In this document: piece after piece, positions 1-7,621 of the stretch
Layout of the letters: each line of letters starts with the position of its first letter
Numbering within the stretch: position 1 is the stretch's first letter
Assembly (NCBI RefSeq): GCF_918320885.1
Contig: NZ_OU907312.1
Location: 744,465-808,464, forward strand
DNA from: an unidentified bacterial endosymbiont
GTDB taxonomy: Bacteria; Pseudomonadota; Gammaproteobacteria; Enterobacterales; G038960095
Direction of reading: 5' to 3'
Length of the DNA: 64,000 nucleotides
Translations under genes and position numbers: made by a program
The notes under the pieces: model-generated
Seen by the model: the letters and a program-made list of their open reading frames with translations, nothing else
What the model was told of the DNA's origin: nothing
The model's database searches: none

Positions 1-1
1 G

Positions 2-211
2 GGCTATCAAGGTCGGCTGGGGCTCTATGAAGCCCTAGTGATCACCCCTGAGATCACCGCCGCCTTATTACAGGGGGCTAGTGATGCTGCCATCATGCAG
101 CTCGCGCGACAACAGGGCATGCAGACATTAGCAGAGGCTGCTCACCCGTTGATCCTGGCAGGGGTGACGACGACCGCTGAACTTCAGCGCGTCTTGGGCC
201 AGAGATTATGA
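2..211 (+). CDS. hofB: Type II secretion/type IV pilus ATPase, C-terminal end (partial)
   Basis: The reading frame enters from the left edge and gives about 69 residues beginning GYQGRLGLYEALVI and ending LQRVLGQRL. This is the C-terminal tail of GspE/PilB-type ATPases, where a GRxGLYE/GRxGxxE motif follows the zinc-binding region. The family powers pilin or pseudopilin assembly from the cytoplasmic side of the inner membrane. Its TGA stop overlaps the ATG of the PilC/GspF-type gene (ATGA), as expected for hofB-hofC. Most of the gene, including the Walker motifs, lies outside the window, so whether it is intact is unknown. Confidence 0.85.
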   Translation, partial: GYQGRLGLYEALVITPEITAALLQGASDAAIMQLARQQGMQTLAEAAHPLILAGVTTTAELQRVLGQRL

Positions 212-1407
212 GCCCTTCCCACCTATATCAGTGGTCAGCTCAAACGCTCGATGGAACGATTATCCTGGGAGAAATTGCAGCACACTCTCGACAGCAGGCA
301 CAACACTATTTGCTGCTACAAGGTCAATTCCCTTTAACCGTGCGACGAATCGCACGGTTACCACCCTCCTTTGGCCATAAAACGGCACTGCTCTTTTTTA
401 CCCGGCAACTAGGCTTGCTGCTCCACAGTGGGGTGACGCTACAAGAGGCACTCTTGTTGCTCAAGACGAGCGAAAAGAAAGCCGCCTGGCGCTGGTTATT
501 ACAACAAATTGCTCAAGAAATCGCCACCGGTAGCCCTTTCTCGCAAGCGCTACAGCGCTACCCAACGCTCTTTACACCGCTCTATTGCTCGCTGATCCGC
601 GTGGGTGAGTGGAGCGGGCAGCTGGACCAGTGTTGTCTACAACTCGCACAACAACAAGAGAAACAGTTACAGCTGCAGCAGTGTTTACACAAGGCGCTGT
701 TCTACCCAGTATTCACGCTAGCTATCACCTTGATAGTCACCCTGTTCATGCTGATGGTCGTCATCCCGCAGTTTCAAGTGATTTACCAGCGTTTTAATAC
801 GCCGCTACCGCTGTTGACTCGCGGCATCGTCGCACTCTCTCACCTGTTCACGGAGCACGGCTTAACCCTATTGATCGTTATCATGCTGCTACTCACTGGC
901 TATGCCGTAGGTCGCCAGCTTCACCCCGCTTGGCGGGCTCACGAACAAAACCTCGTACTACAACTACCCTGGCTGGGAGCACTGCTCCAACAGCACTGCT
1001 GTGCGCGCTTTACTAGAACCTTGGCCATGACCCAGGCGGCAGGGCTTCCACTGCTGACCAGTCTACAAGCGGCGGGCGACAGCAGCGGCAATGGTTGCTA
1101 TCAACAAGCTGCAGCCACTATTGCTCAGGCTATCCAGAACGGCACTTCACTGAAACAAGCTTTTAATCGTCACACCCTGTTTTCGCCGCTATTACAGCAA
1201 ATGATCGCAGTGGGAGAGAGTACCGGGGCTTTAGAACGAACCTTAGCCCCACTGGCCGATTTTTATGAACAACAAGCTCACGAGCAGGCGGCTTATCTGA
1301 TAAAATTATTAGAGCCGCTGATGATCACCATCATAGGGCTGGTGGTTGGTGCGGTGGTGCTAGCGCTGTATCTACCCATTTTTCAATTAGGGGAGGTGAT
1401 TCATTGA
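208..1407 (+). CDS. hofC: Type IV pilus/type II secretion inner-membrane platform protein (HofC/PilC/GspF family)
   Basis: 399 residues, the usual length for GspF/PilC. Two homologous T2SSF domains lie at about residues 60-185 and 265-390. Each has the family signature of hydrophobic helices around G-E-x-S/T-G (VGEWSGQL near 131, VGESTGALE near 335). Membrane segments lie near 160-188, 215-238 and 370-392. The protein forms the inner-membrane platform on which the ATPase acts. It overlaps the ATPase gene by 4 bp. Unlike E. coli, coaE follows directly with no guaC between. The frame is intact, but a pilin gene is not visible in the window, so a working pilus cannot be claimed. Confidence 0.9.
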   Translation: MSPSHLYQWSAQTLDGTIILGEIAAHSRQQAQHYLLLQGQFPLTVRRIARLPPSFGHKTALLFFTRQLGLLLHSGVTLQEALLLLKTSEKKAAWRWLLQQIAQEIATGSPFSQALQRYPTLFTPLYCSLIRVGEWSGQLDQCCLQLAQQQEKQLQLQQCLHKALFYPVFTLAITLIVTLFMLMVVIPQFQVIYQRFNTPLPLLTRGIVALSHLFTEHGLTLLIVIMLLLTGYAVGRQLHPAWRAHEQNLVLQLPWLGALLQQHCCARFTRTLAMTQAAGLPLLTSLQAAGDSSGNGCYQQAAATIAQAIQNGTSLKQAFNRHTLFSPLLQQMIAVGESTGALERTLAPLADFYEQQAHEQAAYLIKLLEPLMITIIGLVVGAVVLALYLPIFQLGEVIH

Positions 1408-1535
1408 GGATCATGGACTCAATAACGTTGATTGTGACAGCACCCTAAGCCTATCTCAATAGAATGGGTGAGAGGCCTTGCATTGCTTGACAAACAGGTT
1501 ATCATCAAAACATCGTTGAGCACGTTAACTAGACA

Positions 1536-2159
1536 ATGGCTATTATTATTGCAATAACCGGTGGCATCAGCAGCGGGAAAAGTACCGTTGCAGCGCTTTT
1601 CTCAGCACTGGGTGTTCCTGTTATCGAGAGTGATCAGATCGCTCGTCAGTTAGTAGACATTGGAATGCCCGCTTTTACAGCGATAGTAAACCACTTTGGG
1701 CCCCGTGTAGTGCGTGCCAATGGTCAATTAGACCGCGCTTACTTGCGCCAGCTCCTGTTCAACCATCCTACGACAAAAGCGTGGTTAGAAGAGCTGTTAC
1801 ATCCCTTAATCTACCAAGAGAGCTGGCAGCAGCTGAAAGCGGTGAAGAGACCCTATGCTCTGTGGGTAGTTCCACTGTTGGTTGAGCAAGGATGGCAGGC
1901 AGGGACCGAACGCACCACAGTGGTCGACAGTAGCTCAGCGCAGCAACTGGCTCGATTAATCGAGCGTGATCAGGTTTCACCCGAGCAGGCACAAGCACTA
2001 TTAGCACTACAGTGTGATCGCCACCGCCGCCTGGCAGCAGCAGACGATGTTATCGATAACCACGGTCCACGCACGGAGTTACTACCACAAGTGCTTGGCC
2101 TACATCAACGGTATCTGCAGTTGGCGGCAACCCACGTTAGCAAAGTTGAAAACCGATGA
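1536..2159 (+). CDS. coaE: Dephospho-CoA kinase
   Basis: Catalyses the last step of coenzyme A synthesis, ATP-dependent phosphorylation of dephospho-CoA, in the cytoplasm. The P-loop GGISSGKST is at residues 9-17. The HPL motif (LLHPLIYQ) and VVPLLVE segment typical of the CoaE lid/CoA region are also present. Length 207 residues compares with about 206 in E. coli. A 128-bp gap separates it from hofC, and its stop overlaps the start of zapD (ATGA), so the two are probably cotranscribed. Confidence 0.97.
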   Translation: MAIIIAITGGISSGKSTVAALFSALGVPVIESDQIARQLVDIGMPAFTAIVNHFGPRVVRANGQLDRAYLRQLLFNHPTTKAWLEELLHPLIYQESWQQLKAVKRPYALWVVPLLVEQGWQAGTERTTVVDSSSAQQLARLIERDQVSPEQAQALLALQCDRHRRLAAADDVIDNHGPRTELLPQVLGLHQRYLQLAATHVSKVENR

Positions 2160-2911
2160 ATATGCTCTCCACAATGATTATTTTTGAATACCCGCTCAAT
2201 GAAAAAATGCGGACATGGTTGCGACTAGAGTCTATATTACGACATCTTTTCAATAATACGCCATTAGTTGGACACTCCCAGTTGCTGTTTTTTCTGCAGA
2301 TGCTGAGTAGTTTATTGGATATTCTTGAGCGCTACGATAGCCGGAGTGATTTACTCAAAGCCCTAGAAATTCAACAACAAAAGCTCTCTCAATGGGCGAA
2401 TCTACCTGGGGTTGATATGCCCCGCCTCAGCCAGCTACAGCAGCAGCTCAGCCACTGTCGGAGTGAGTTGCTAGCGGCATCGCGATTAGGACAGGCATTG
2501 CGAGAAGATCCGCTGCTCAGTACGATACGCCAACGTTTGATCACCCCAGGCAATGGCTACTCCTTTGATCTTCCCATGCTGCACTACTGGCTACACCAAC
2601 CACCAGCAGGAGACCATGAGCAGCAGATCACTGCCTGGTTAGCAACCCTACAACCCCTGCAGCGTGCCCTAAAATTGTATCTAAATCTGTTACGCCAAGC
2701 CGTTCCCTTTCGCCAACAACAAGCGACTCAAGGGTTCTATAAAAATAAAACGGAAGTGGGTATTTTGCTCCGGCTACAATTAGAGTGCCAACAGAAGCTA
2801 TTTCCACAAATTTCTGCGCATAAAAATTGTTTTGCAATCTCTTTTTTCGCCGCCCCAGGCAACACCGAAAAAATTCCGGAACAGCTCTCTTTCGGCCTAG
2901 CCTGTTGTTAA
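2156..2911 (+). CDS. zapD: Cell division protein ZapD (FtsZ-bundling factor)
   Basis: 251 residues, close to the 247 of E. coli. The signature N-terminus IFEYPLNEKMRTWLRLE is near-identical to the ZapD family. ZapD crosslinks FtsZ filaments at the division ring. The first ATG overlaps the coaE stop; in-frame ATGs follow at 2162 and later, so the exact start is uncertain by a few codons. It sits between coaE and yacG as in Enterobacterales and many related gammaproteobacteria. Confidence 0.95.
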   Translation: MNMLSTMIIFEYPLNEKMRTWLRLESILRHLFNNTPLVGHSQLLFFLQMLSSLLDILERYDSRSDLLKALEIQQQKLSQWANLPGVDMPRLSQLQQQLSHCRSELLAASRLGQALREDPLLSTIRQRLITPGNGYSFDLPMLHYWLHQPPAGDHEQQITAWLATLQPLQRALKLYLNLLRQAVPFRQQQATQGFYKNKTEVGILLRLQLECQQKLFPQISAHKNCFAISFFAAPGNTEKIPEQLSFGLACC

Positions 2912-2947
2912 CCCCTCTTCTCTTCAGGATCTGAAATAAAGAGACCG

Positions 2948-3142
2948 ATGATGATCGCATTGACGGTAGTGCACTGTCCGATTTGCCATGAATCGGTGAC
3001 GTGGAGCCCCCAAAACCCTTACCGACCTTTTTGTTGCCAACGCTGCCAATTAATCGATCTGGGTGAATGGGCCAGCGAGAAAAAGGTCATTGCCGGTCCG
3101 ACCATCCCTTATTCTCCAGAGTTTCTCACCGACTTTGATTAA
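2948..3142 (+). CDS. yacG: DNA gyrase inhibitor YacG (zinc-ribbon protein)
   Basis: 64 residues, with four cysteines in the CPIC ... CCQRC arrangement that binds one zinc ion, and the conserved tail motif [13 protein letters not shown]. YacG binds GyrB and inhibits DNA gyrase in E. coli. The neighbour order coaE-zapD-yacG supports the identification. Its stop lies 1 bp before the likely GTG start of waaA. Confidence 0.93.
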   Translation: MMIALTVVHCPICHESVTWSPQNPYRPFCCQRCQLIDLGEWASEKKVIAGPTIPYSPEFLTDFD

Positions 3143-3143
3143 C

Positions 3144-4406
3144 GTGCGTCATCTTTACACGCTAGGGTTTTATTTACTGCAACCGCTGATCATACTGCGG
3201 TTATTGTGGCGCAGTTATCGAATGCCCGCTTATCGCCAACGATGGCTGGAGCGATATGGGTTTATCCCTGATCGGATTCCCCCTGGCGGGCTGTTGATCC
3301 ACTGTGTGTCAGTGGGAGAGACCCGAGCTGCTCTGCCGTTGATCCAAGCCCTCTGTCACACTTATCCACAGTTAGCGATCACCGTAACCACCACGACGCC
3401 CACAGGCTCTGAACAGGTCCGTTCCCTATTAGGCCACAGCGTCTACCACAGTTATCTTCCCTATGATCTTCCTGGAGCCCTGAACCGTTTCCTGGATCAC
3501 CTGCGGCCCCGATTAGTGATTTTGCTAGAGAAAGAGCTCTGGCCCAATTTACTGCAGGCGCTGCAGCAACGGCACATCTCAGTGGTCGTTGCCAATGCCG
3601 CACTCTCTGAGCGCTCTTTTAAGGGCTATCGGCGACTGGGCGGATTAGGGAGCGCCATGATGCAACAGCTCTCTTTAGTCGCGGCCCAAGATCCAGCCTC
3701 GGCAGAGCGCTTTAAGGCCTTGGGCCTCCCGCCACAACGGCTTGTGCTTCTGGGTAATTTGAAATTTGAGCTGGCATTAGCGCCCACCTTAAAATTGCAA
3801 GCCGCCGCGCTAAAAAAATCCTGGGCGGGGCAACGGCCGGTCTGGATGGCTGCCAGCACCCATGCCGGTGAAGAGCAGATCATCATCACTGCCCATCAGC
3901 AGCTATTGACCACAGTGCCTTCTCTGTTACTGATTTTGGCCCCCCGACACCCTGAGCGCTTTCTAGCCATCCAGCGTCTCATCCAACGCTGTGGGCTACC
4001 GATGATCACGCGCAGCAGTGGCAGCACCGCGACTGCAGAAACACAGGTGGTGTTGGCAGACACCCTTGGAGAGTTGATGCTACTCTATGGTGTTGCCGAT
4101 CTGGCCTTTGTCGGCGGCAGCTTTGTCGCACAAGGGGGACATAACCCACTAGAGCCCGCAGCCCATGCCCTACCCATCTTGATGGGGCCCCACTATGTTA
4201 ACTTTAAGGTGATCTGTCAACAGCTGCAGCAAGCAGGAGGCCTCACCCTAGTTCAAGAGCCCACAGCCTTGGCTACAGCCATTCTACCGCTGTTAGCCGA
4301 TCGGCACCGACGCCAAGCGCAAGGGCAGCGGGCACTCCAGTGCCTTGCAGGGAACCGTGAGGCTCTCCCCTCACTCCTGCAACTTTTAAAACCCTACTTG
4401 CCTTAA
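3144..4406 (+). CDS. waaA: 3-deoxy-D-manno-octulosonic acid (Kdo) transferase
   Basis: Transfers Kdo residues from CMP-Kdo to lipid IVA at the inner membrane during LPS core synthesis. The first helix (LYTLGFYLLQPLIILRLLW) is the membrane anchor. The WLERYGF segment carries the catalytic glutamate. SVGETRAALPLI, ITRSSG and FVGGSFVAQGGHNPLEPAAH are family blocks. The frame is open upstream to 3063, but that would overlap yacG by 80 bp. GTG at 3144 gives 420 residues (E. coli 425) and an N-terminus matching the family, so it is chosen. Presence implies at least a Kdo-lipid A outer leaflet. Confidence 0.93.
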   Translation: MRHLYTLGFYLLQPLIILRLLWRSYRMPAYRQRWLERYGFIPDRIPPGGLLIHCVSVGETRAALPLIQALCHTYPQLAITVTTTTPTGSEQVRSLLGHSVYHSYLPYDLPGALNRFLDHLRPRLVILLEKELWPNLLQALQQRHISVVVANAALSERSFKGYRRLGGLGSAMMQQLSLVAAQDPASAERFKALGLPPQRLVLLGNLKFELALAPTLKLQAAALKKSWAGQRPVWMAASTHAGEEQIIITAHQQLLTTVPSLLLILAPRHPERFLAIQRLIQRCGLPMITRSSGSTATAETQVVLADTLGELMLLYGVADLAFVGGSFVAQGGHNPLEPAAHALPILMGPHYVNFKVICQQLQQAGGLTLVQEPTALATAILPLLADRHRRQAQGQRALQCLAGNREALPSLLQLLKPYLP

Positions 4407-4433
4407 AAAAATCCTACCGTTAAGGCTTAGGCT

Positions 4434-4883
4434 ATGGCTGTACTGTTAAAAAATAGCTTACCCTTTGCTCATCATGATTCAAGGAGACCTTGGCGTTTTA
4501 TGATCCATTATCTGCTACTGCTTACTAGCCTATTAACTGCTTTTAGCAACCATGCTAATGTAGTCGAGGGCTCTCTAACCCAAGAGGCCCCCCGCTACTT
4601 TTACTCCGCATTAGAGGCTATTTCGCAAAACGCTGTGGAGTATCTGGGTCCCAGCATACGGCCATCGCAGCGCCTGATCTCTGAAAAAGCACAAGCTGCG
4701 TTAACCCACACTTTTCTACAACGCTACTTCTCCCCCTGGAACGGCAGCAATCACTTTGCCAGTGTTGAGCAGATCAAACAGCAACAGATCACCCGGTTAG
4801 AAGAATTTTTAAAGCAGCCGCTGTGGGGAGCCAACCACTATCCGGTTCCCACCGCCGAACTTGAGGCTATCGAATACAACTGA
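4434..4883 (+). pseudogene. Truncated NlpC/P60-type peptidoglycan hydrolase, N-terminal part only
   Basis: An ATG at 4434, or more likely 4500, begins a secreted protein (MIHYLLLLTSLLTAFSNHAN signal peptide). The block that follows (FLQRYFSPWNGS ... PLWGANHYPVP) resembles the N-terminal stabilising domain of SH3b-NlpC/P60 cell-wall peptidases. These are normally about 400 or more residues long, with two SH3b domains and a Cys-His peptidase domain. Here the frame stops at a TGA formed by the first three bases of the IS3 copy at 4881. No SH3 or peptidase part follows on the far side of the IS. The family assignment rests on motif resemblance; the truncation is seen directly. Confidence 0.65.
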
Positions 4884-4957
4884 TCTTGCTACCCTTTAAC
4901 GGACACAACGAAGAGGAACAAAGCGTATAATTTTTTGTTACTTTTTGAGGTGAAGTT

Positions 4958-5257
4958 ATGAATCAAGGGGAATCAAGGAGCTATGATAAGGAATTCAAGC
5001 TGAATGCGGTAAAGCTGTATCACAGCACTGGTAAAACGCTCTGTCAATTGAGCGAGGAATTGGGAGTTCCCAAGAGTACATTGGCAGGGTGGGTCCATCA
5101 GCATAACAAGGATGGTGCAGAGGCTTTCCCGGGCAAAGGATACCTGAAAGCGTCTGATGCTGAGCTCAGTCAATTGCGGAAAGAATTGGCGATAGCACGC
5201 GAAGAGAGGGATATCCTAAAAAAAGCCTTGGGCATCTTCTCAGTGGCCCGCAAGTAA
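4958..5257 (+). CDS. IS3-family transposase OrfA (copy 1)
   Basis: 99 residues with a helix-turn-helix (YDKEFKLNAVKLYHSTGKTL ... LGVPKSTLAGWV) and a C-terminal leucine-zipper-like segment (LSQLRKELAIAREERDILKKAL). This is the DNA-binding regulator part of IS3 transposases. A good ribosome site (TTTTTGAGGTGAAGTT) precedes the ATG. An A-run near its end allows a -1 shift into orfB. Confidence 0.95.
   Translation: MNQGESRSYDKEFKLNAVKLYHSTGKTLCQLSEELGVPKSTLAGWVHQHNKDGAEAFPGKGYLKASDAELSQLRKELAIAREERDILKKALGIFSVARK
5218..5225 (+). other. Programmed -1 frameshift site of the IS3 transposase (A7 G)
   Basis: The zero-frame codons read CTA AAA AAA GCC, giving the slippery run A AAA AAA G. The -1 frame is open from here through the orfB start at 5269 with no stop, so a -1 shift would give the OrfAB fusion transposase usual for IS3. 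The same site occurs at the same offset in the other two copies (about 26345 and 54684). Confidence 0.75.
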
Positions 5258-5268
5258 AATACCAGTTT

Positions 5269-6123
5269 ATGCAAAAGCATGCTGGGGAATTCAGCGTAGA
5301 GAGGATGTCCAACGTGTTAGGTGTATCCCGCAGTGGCTATTATCAGTTTATCAAGGCTGAGCCATCCAAGCGCTATTGTGAGGATGAGCGTTTAATATCT
5401 GAAATTAAAGAGGTTTATACCATAAGCAACCAAATTTACGGTAGCCCACGTATCCATGCTGAGTTACGAGCTAGAGGTGAGCGCTGTTCACGCAAACGGG
5501 TTTGTCGGCTAATGAAAGCAGCCCATATTGCGGCTAAGATGAAAAAACGATTTAAGGTAACCACAATAGTCGATCCAAAGGCCGCAGTGGCGCCTAATTT
5601 ACTCAAGCAGAAGTTCACAGCCACTCGCCCTGATCAATACTGGGCAGCAGATATTACCTATATTCCGACCCAAGAGGGATGGTTGTATGTTGCTATCGTA
5701 CTGGACCTGTTCTCTCGTAGTATCGTGGGGATGGATATGCAAGCTCACATGACCACCGAGTTAGTAGCCGCAGCATTACGCCAGGCAATAACACGGAGGA
5801 AGCCTGCTGCAGGTCTCATCCACCACTCCGACCGAGGCAGCCAGTATACCAGCAAAGGATTCAAGGCTGTATCGGCGCATCACCAGATAACGCTTAGCAT
5901 GAGTAGTACGGGCAATTGTTATGACAATGCAGTAGCAGAGAGTTTTTTCCATACCTTAAAAACAGAGCACACCCACTTTGAACGTTTTGAGAGCAGAGAA
6001 CAAGCCAAATTGAGCATTTTTGAATACGTAGAAGTGTTTTATAACCGACAGAGACGGCACTCAACGCTAGGCTATCTGTCTCCTGTAAATTTTGAAAAAA
6101 ATTGGTTATCCCAGGTCGCTTAA
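5269..6123 (+). CDS. IS3-family transposase OrfB, DDE catalytic part (copy 1)
   Basis: 284 residues of rve integrase core. The HTH_21 region is followed by the catalytic triad: Asp in WAADITYIP, Asp in HHSDRGSQYTS and Glu in NAVAESFFHTLKTE. The frame is -1 relative to orfA and opens 12 bp after its stop, as in other IS3 elements. The catalytic frame is intact, so the copy could be active. Confidence 0.96.
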   Translation: MQKHAGEFSVERMSNVLGVSRSGYYQFIKAEPSKRYCEDERLISEIKEVYTISNQIYGSPRIHAELRARGERCSRKRVCRLMKAAHIAAKMKKRFKVTTIVDPKAAVAPNLLKQKFTATRPDQYWAADITYIPTQEGWLYVAIVLDLFSRSIVGMDMQAHMTTELVAAALRQAITRRKPAAGLIHHSDRGSQYTSKGFKAVSAHHQITLSMSSTGNCYDNAVAESFFHTLKTEHTHFERFESREQAKLSIFEYVEVFYNRQRRHSTLGYLSPVNFEKNWLSQVA

Positions 6124-6163
6124 GGTTTCTCTTCTCTGTGTCTAAAAAAAGGTGGCAAGATCA

Positions 6164-6406
6164 GGTCTGCAAATTATCCCACACGCGCAGGCGGACAAAG
6201 CCCGGGGGCAGAGCCAGATTGCTCTGCCGGAAGCCATCGTCCCCGACTGTGATCCTGACAGCGAGCAAGTGCGCTATATTGTTGCCATGACTGATGGCTT
6301 GCAATGCTACGCACCTGCACGCTTGGGTGAAATTGAGTTACCGCAGCGAGTAGTTGAACGTCACGCGAAGCTGGCCCTGGCACTCCAGGCAATTACACAA
6401 TCTTAG
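6164..6406 (+). pseudogene. 3' fragment of an unknown gene cut by IS copy 1
   Basis: Directly after the IS right end the frame reads about 80 residues (GLQIIPHAQADKARGQSQ ... VVERHAKLALALQAITQS) to a TAG at 6404-6406. Composition and codon use look coding, but I do not recognise the family and it shows no continuity with the truncated NlpC/P60-type gene on the left. The only start would be supplied by the IS tail. It overlaps the end of the convergent PAP2 gene by 14 bp. Confidence 0.5.
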
Positions 6407-7139
6407 GTACAGGCTCTAATACTCCTTTGATTTGTGAGGTTTTGGTGCGGGGGGTGCCTTGCCAAAACAGCTTTTGCAGGTAGAGTGACAGCGCTGATAC
6501 AGCGAGCACCCAGAATAGAGTGGCCAAGATTTTTTGAGCTACAGGCTGGGCCCTGCTGGTTGATTGAACCATGGTTGAACCGACCACTAGCCCGAATAGT
6601 GCGTAGTAATTTCTCCAGGCATAAAATGGGATCCCGAGAGTTCTCAGGTGTAGATAGAATACCATCGCGGTAGCGAGCGCCAGTGTTAACCAGGGCATAG
6701 TTTCAGGGATTTTTTTACCGCAAAAGTTGTAACCGATCACGAGTAATAACGCAAAAACTAACGCGCCGAAAACATCGCTATAATAGTGATAACCCATATA
6801 GACAACACTATACCCGACGCCTACCAGGAGTAGTGAGATCAATAGGGTAACACTGGGCCTTTTAGCTTTATAGGCTATTGAGGTGTATAAAACCGTTGCC
6901 ATCAGCATGTGCCCGCTAGGAAATCCAAATCCTGGGATCCCCAATGCCGGAGGCAGTGGGATCTTAAACGTGGCTTTTAGCGCTGCGGTGGCGATACCGG
7001 CTAGCAACATGAGGCTAGTGATGTGATAAAAAGTCTGTCGACTCCACCAAATAAATCCCAGCACAATCAGCAGCGCCAAGGTGGGATCATGACTAAAAAT
7101 CAGTAAGGTTTTGGCTACTACAATGCCATCTAGTACCAT
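6393..7139 (-). CDS. PAP2-superfamily membrane phosphatase
   Basis: 248 residues with about six membrane helices. The three PAP2 phosphatase motifs are present in order: a K-x6-P variant (KATFKIPLPP near 55), PSGH (near 74) and the GYHYYSD version of SRx5Hx3D (near 116). The histidines and aspartate of the catalytic triad are retained. Family members remove phosphate from lipid phosphates such as undecaprenyl diphosphate or phosphatidylglycerophosphate at the membrane. The C-terminal half (about 150-235) adds further hydrophobic segments beyond the minimal domain. The substrate cannot be told from sequence. Confidence 0.85.
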   Translation of the reverse strand: MVLDGIVVAKTLLIFSHDPTLALLIVLGFIWWSRQTFYHITSLMLLAGIATAALKATFKIPLPPALGIPGFGFPSGHMLMATVLYTSIAYKAKRPSVTLLISLLLVGVGYSVVYMGYHYYSDVFGALVFALLLVIGYNFCGKKIPETMPWLTLALATAMVFYLHLRTLGIPFYAWRNYYALFGLVVGSTMVQSTSRAQPVAQKILATLFWVLAVSALSLYLQKLFWQGTPRTKTSQIKGVLEPVPKIV

Positions 7140-7621
7140 AAAAATCGCCTCGAAAGAGTAGGGAGTGTGAGATACCCAGGGTAATTACGCTATCAAGGTT
7201 ATTATAAAATTTTTCAAGCTCACGTAAAGCTGGATTAACAGAGCAATCATGATTATGTTCACCTAAAATTCGCTTCATTCCAGGAAAATTTACAATATTT
7301 TTTAAAGCGCGATTGCCCTGGCTGAGTCACTTGTATGATCCTCTCCATCGAAGGTTTCAGCCGTTTCGTTACCTCCACGACTGCTCCGATTGCTACCGAA
7401 CGGGATTCGTTATTCGTACTCGCTGAAAGAGCGGGCCTTTGCACGGCGCACTCCCGAACTGAGGTTAACTTATTTTTGATTTTAAATTTATGTTGTGCAA
7501 TGATACTTTCAAGGTTAGTTGGGGTGCTATATCGGTTGATCAACCTGTCGCTATTTTAGGAACCAATAAGACCCGAAAGATGATTTGAGAATTTTGTGAT
7601 AGCCAATGGAGTGCATGACCG
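7140..7621. other. Gene-poor stretch with possible coding remnant
   Basis: No convincing intact gene. On the minus strand a frame running down from about 7315 into the PAP2 start (MKRILGEHNHDCSVNPAL ...) looks protein-like but has no good start and overlaps PAP2 in another frame. It may be a decayed gene. ORFs of 74 and 94 residues at 7259-7559 overlap on opposite strands and show no family features or ribosome sites; I regard both as spurious. The stretch must hold the promoters of the divergent PAP2 and 830-aa genes. Confidence 0.35.

Larger units (their letters stand above)
4881..6163 (+). mobile_element. IS3-family insertion sequence, copy 1
   Basis: 1283 bp with imperfect terminal inverted repeats (left TGATCTTGCTACC, right complement TGATCTTGCCACC), two overlapping-phase ORFs and a DDE transposase. 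The encoded proteins are identical to those of the copies at 26008 and 54347. No target duplication is present: the left flank ends ACAAC and the right flank begins GGTCT. It joins the front of an NlpC/P60-type gene to the tail of an unrelated gene, which implies recombination or an adjacent deletion after insertion. A TATAAT at 4926-4931 upstream of orfA is a likely promoter -10. Confidence 0.95.

Noticed and set aside
3063-3143. Earlier ATG start for waaA
   Set aside because: It would overlap yacG by 80 bp and add residues absent from WaaA; GTG 3144 fits the family start.
7259-7559. Small frames on both strands upstream of the 830-aa gene
   Set aside because: They overlap on opposite strands, lack ribosome sites and show no conserved-looking blocks.
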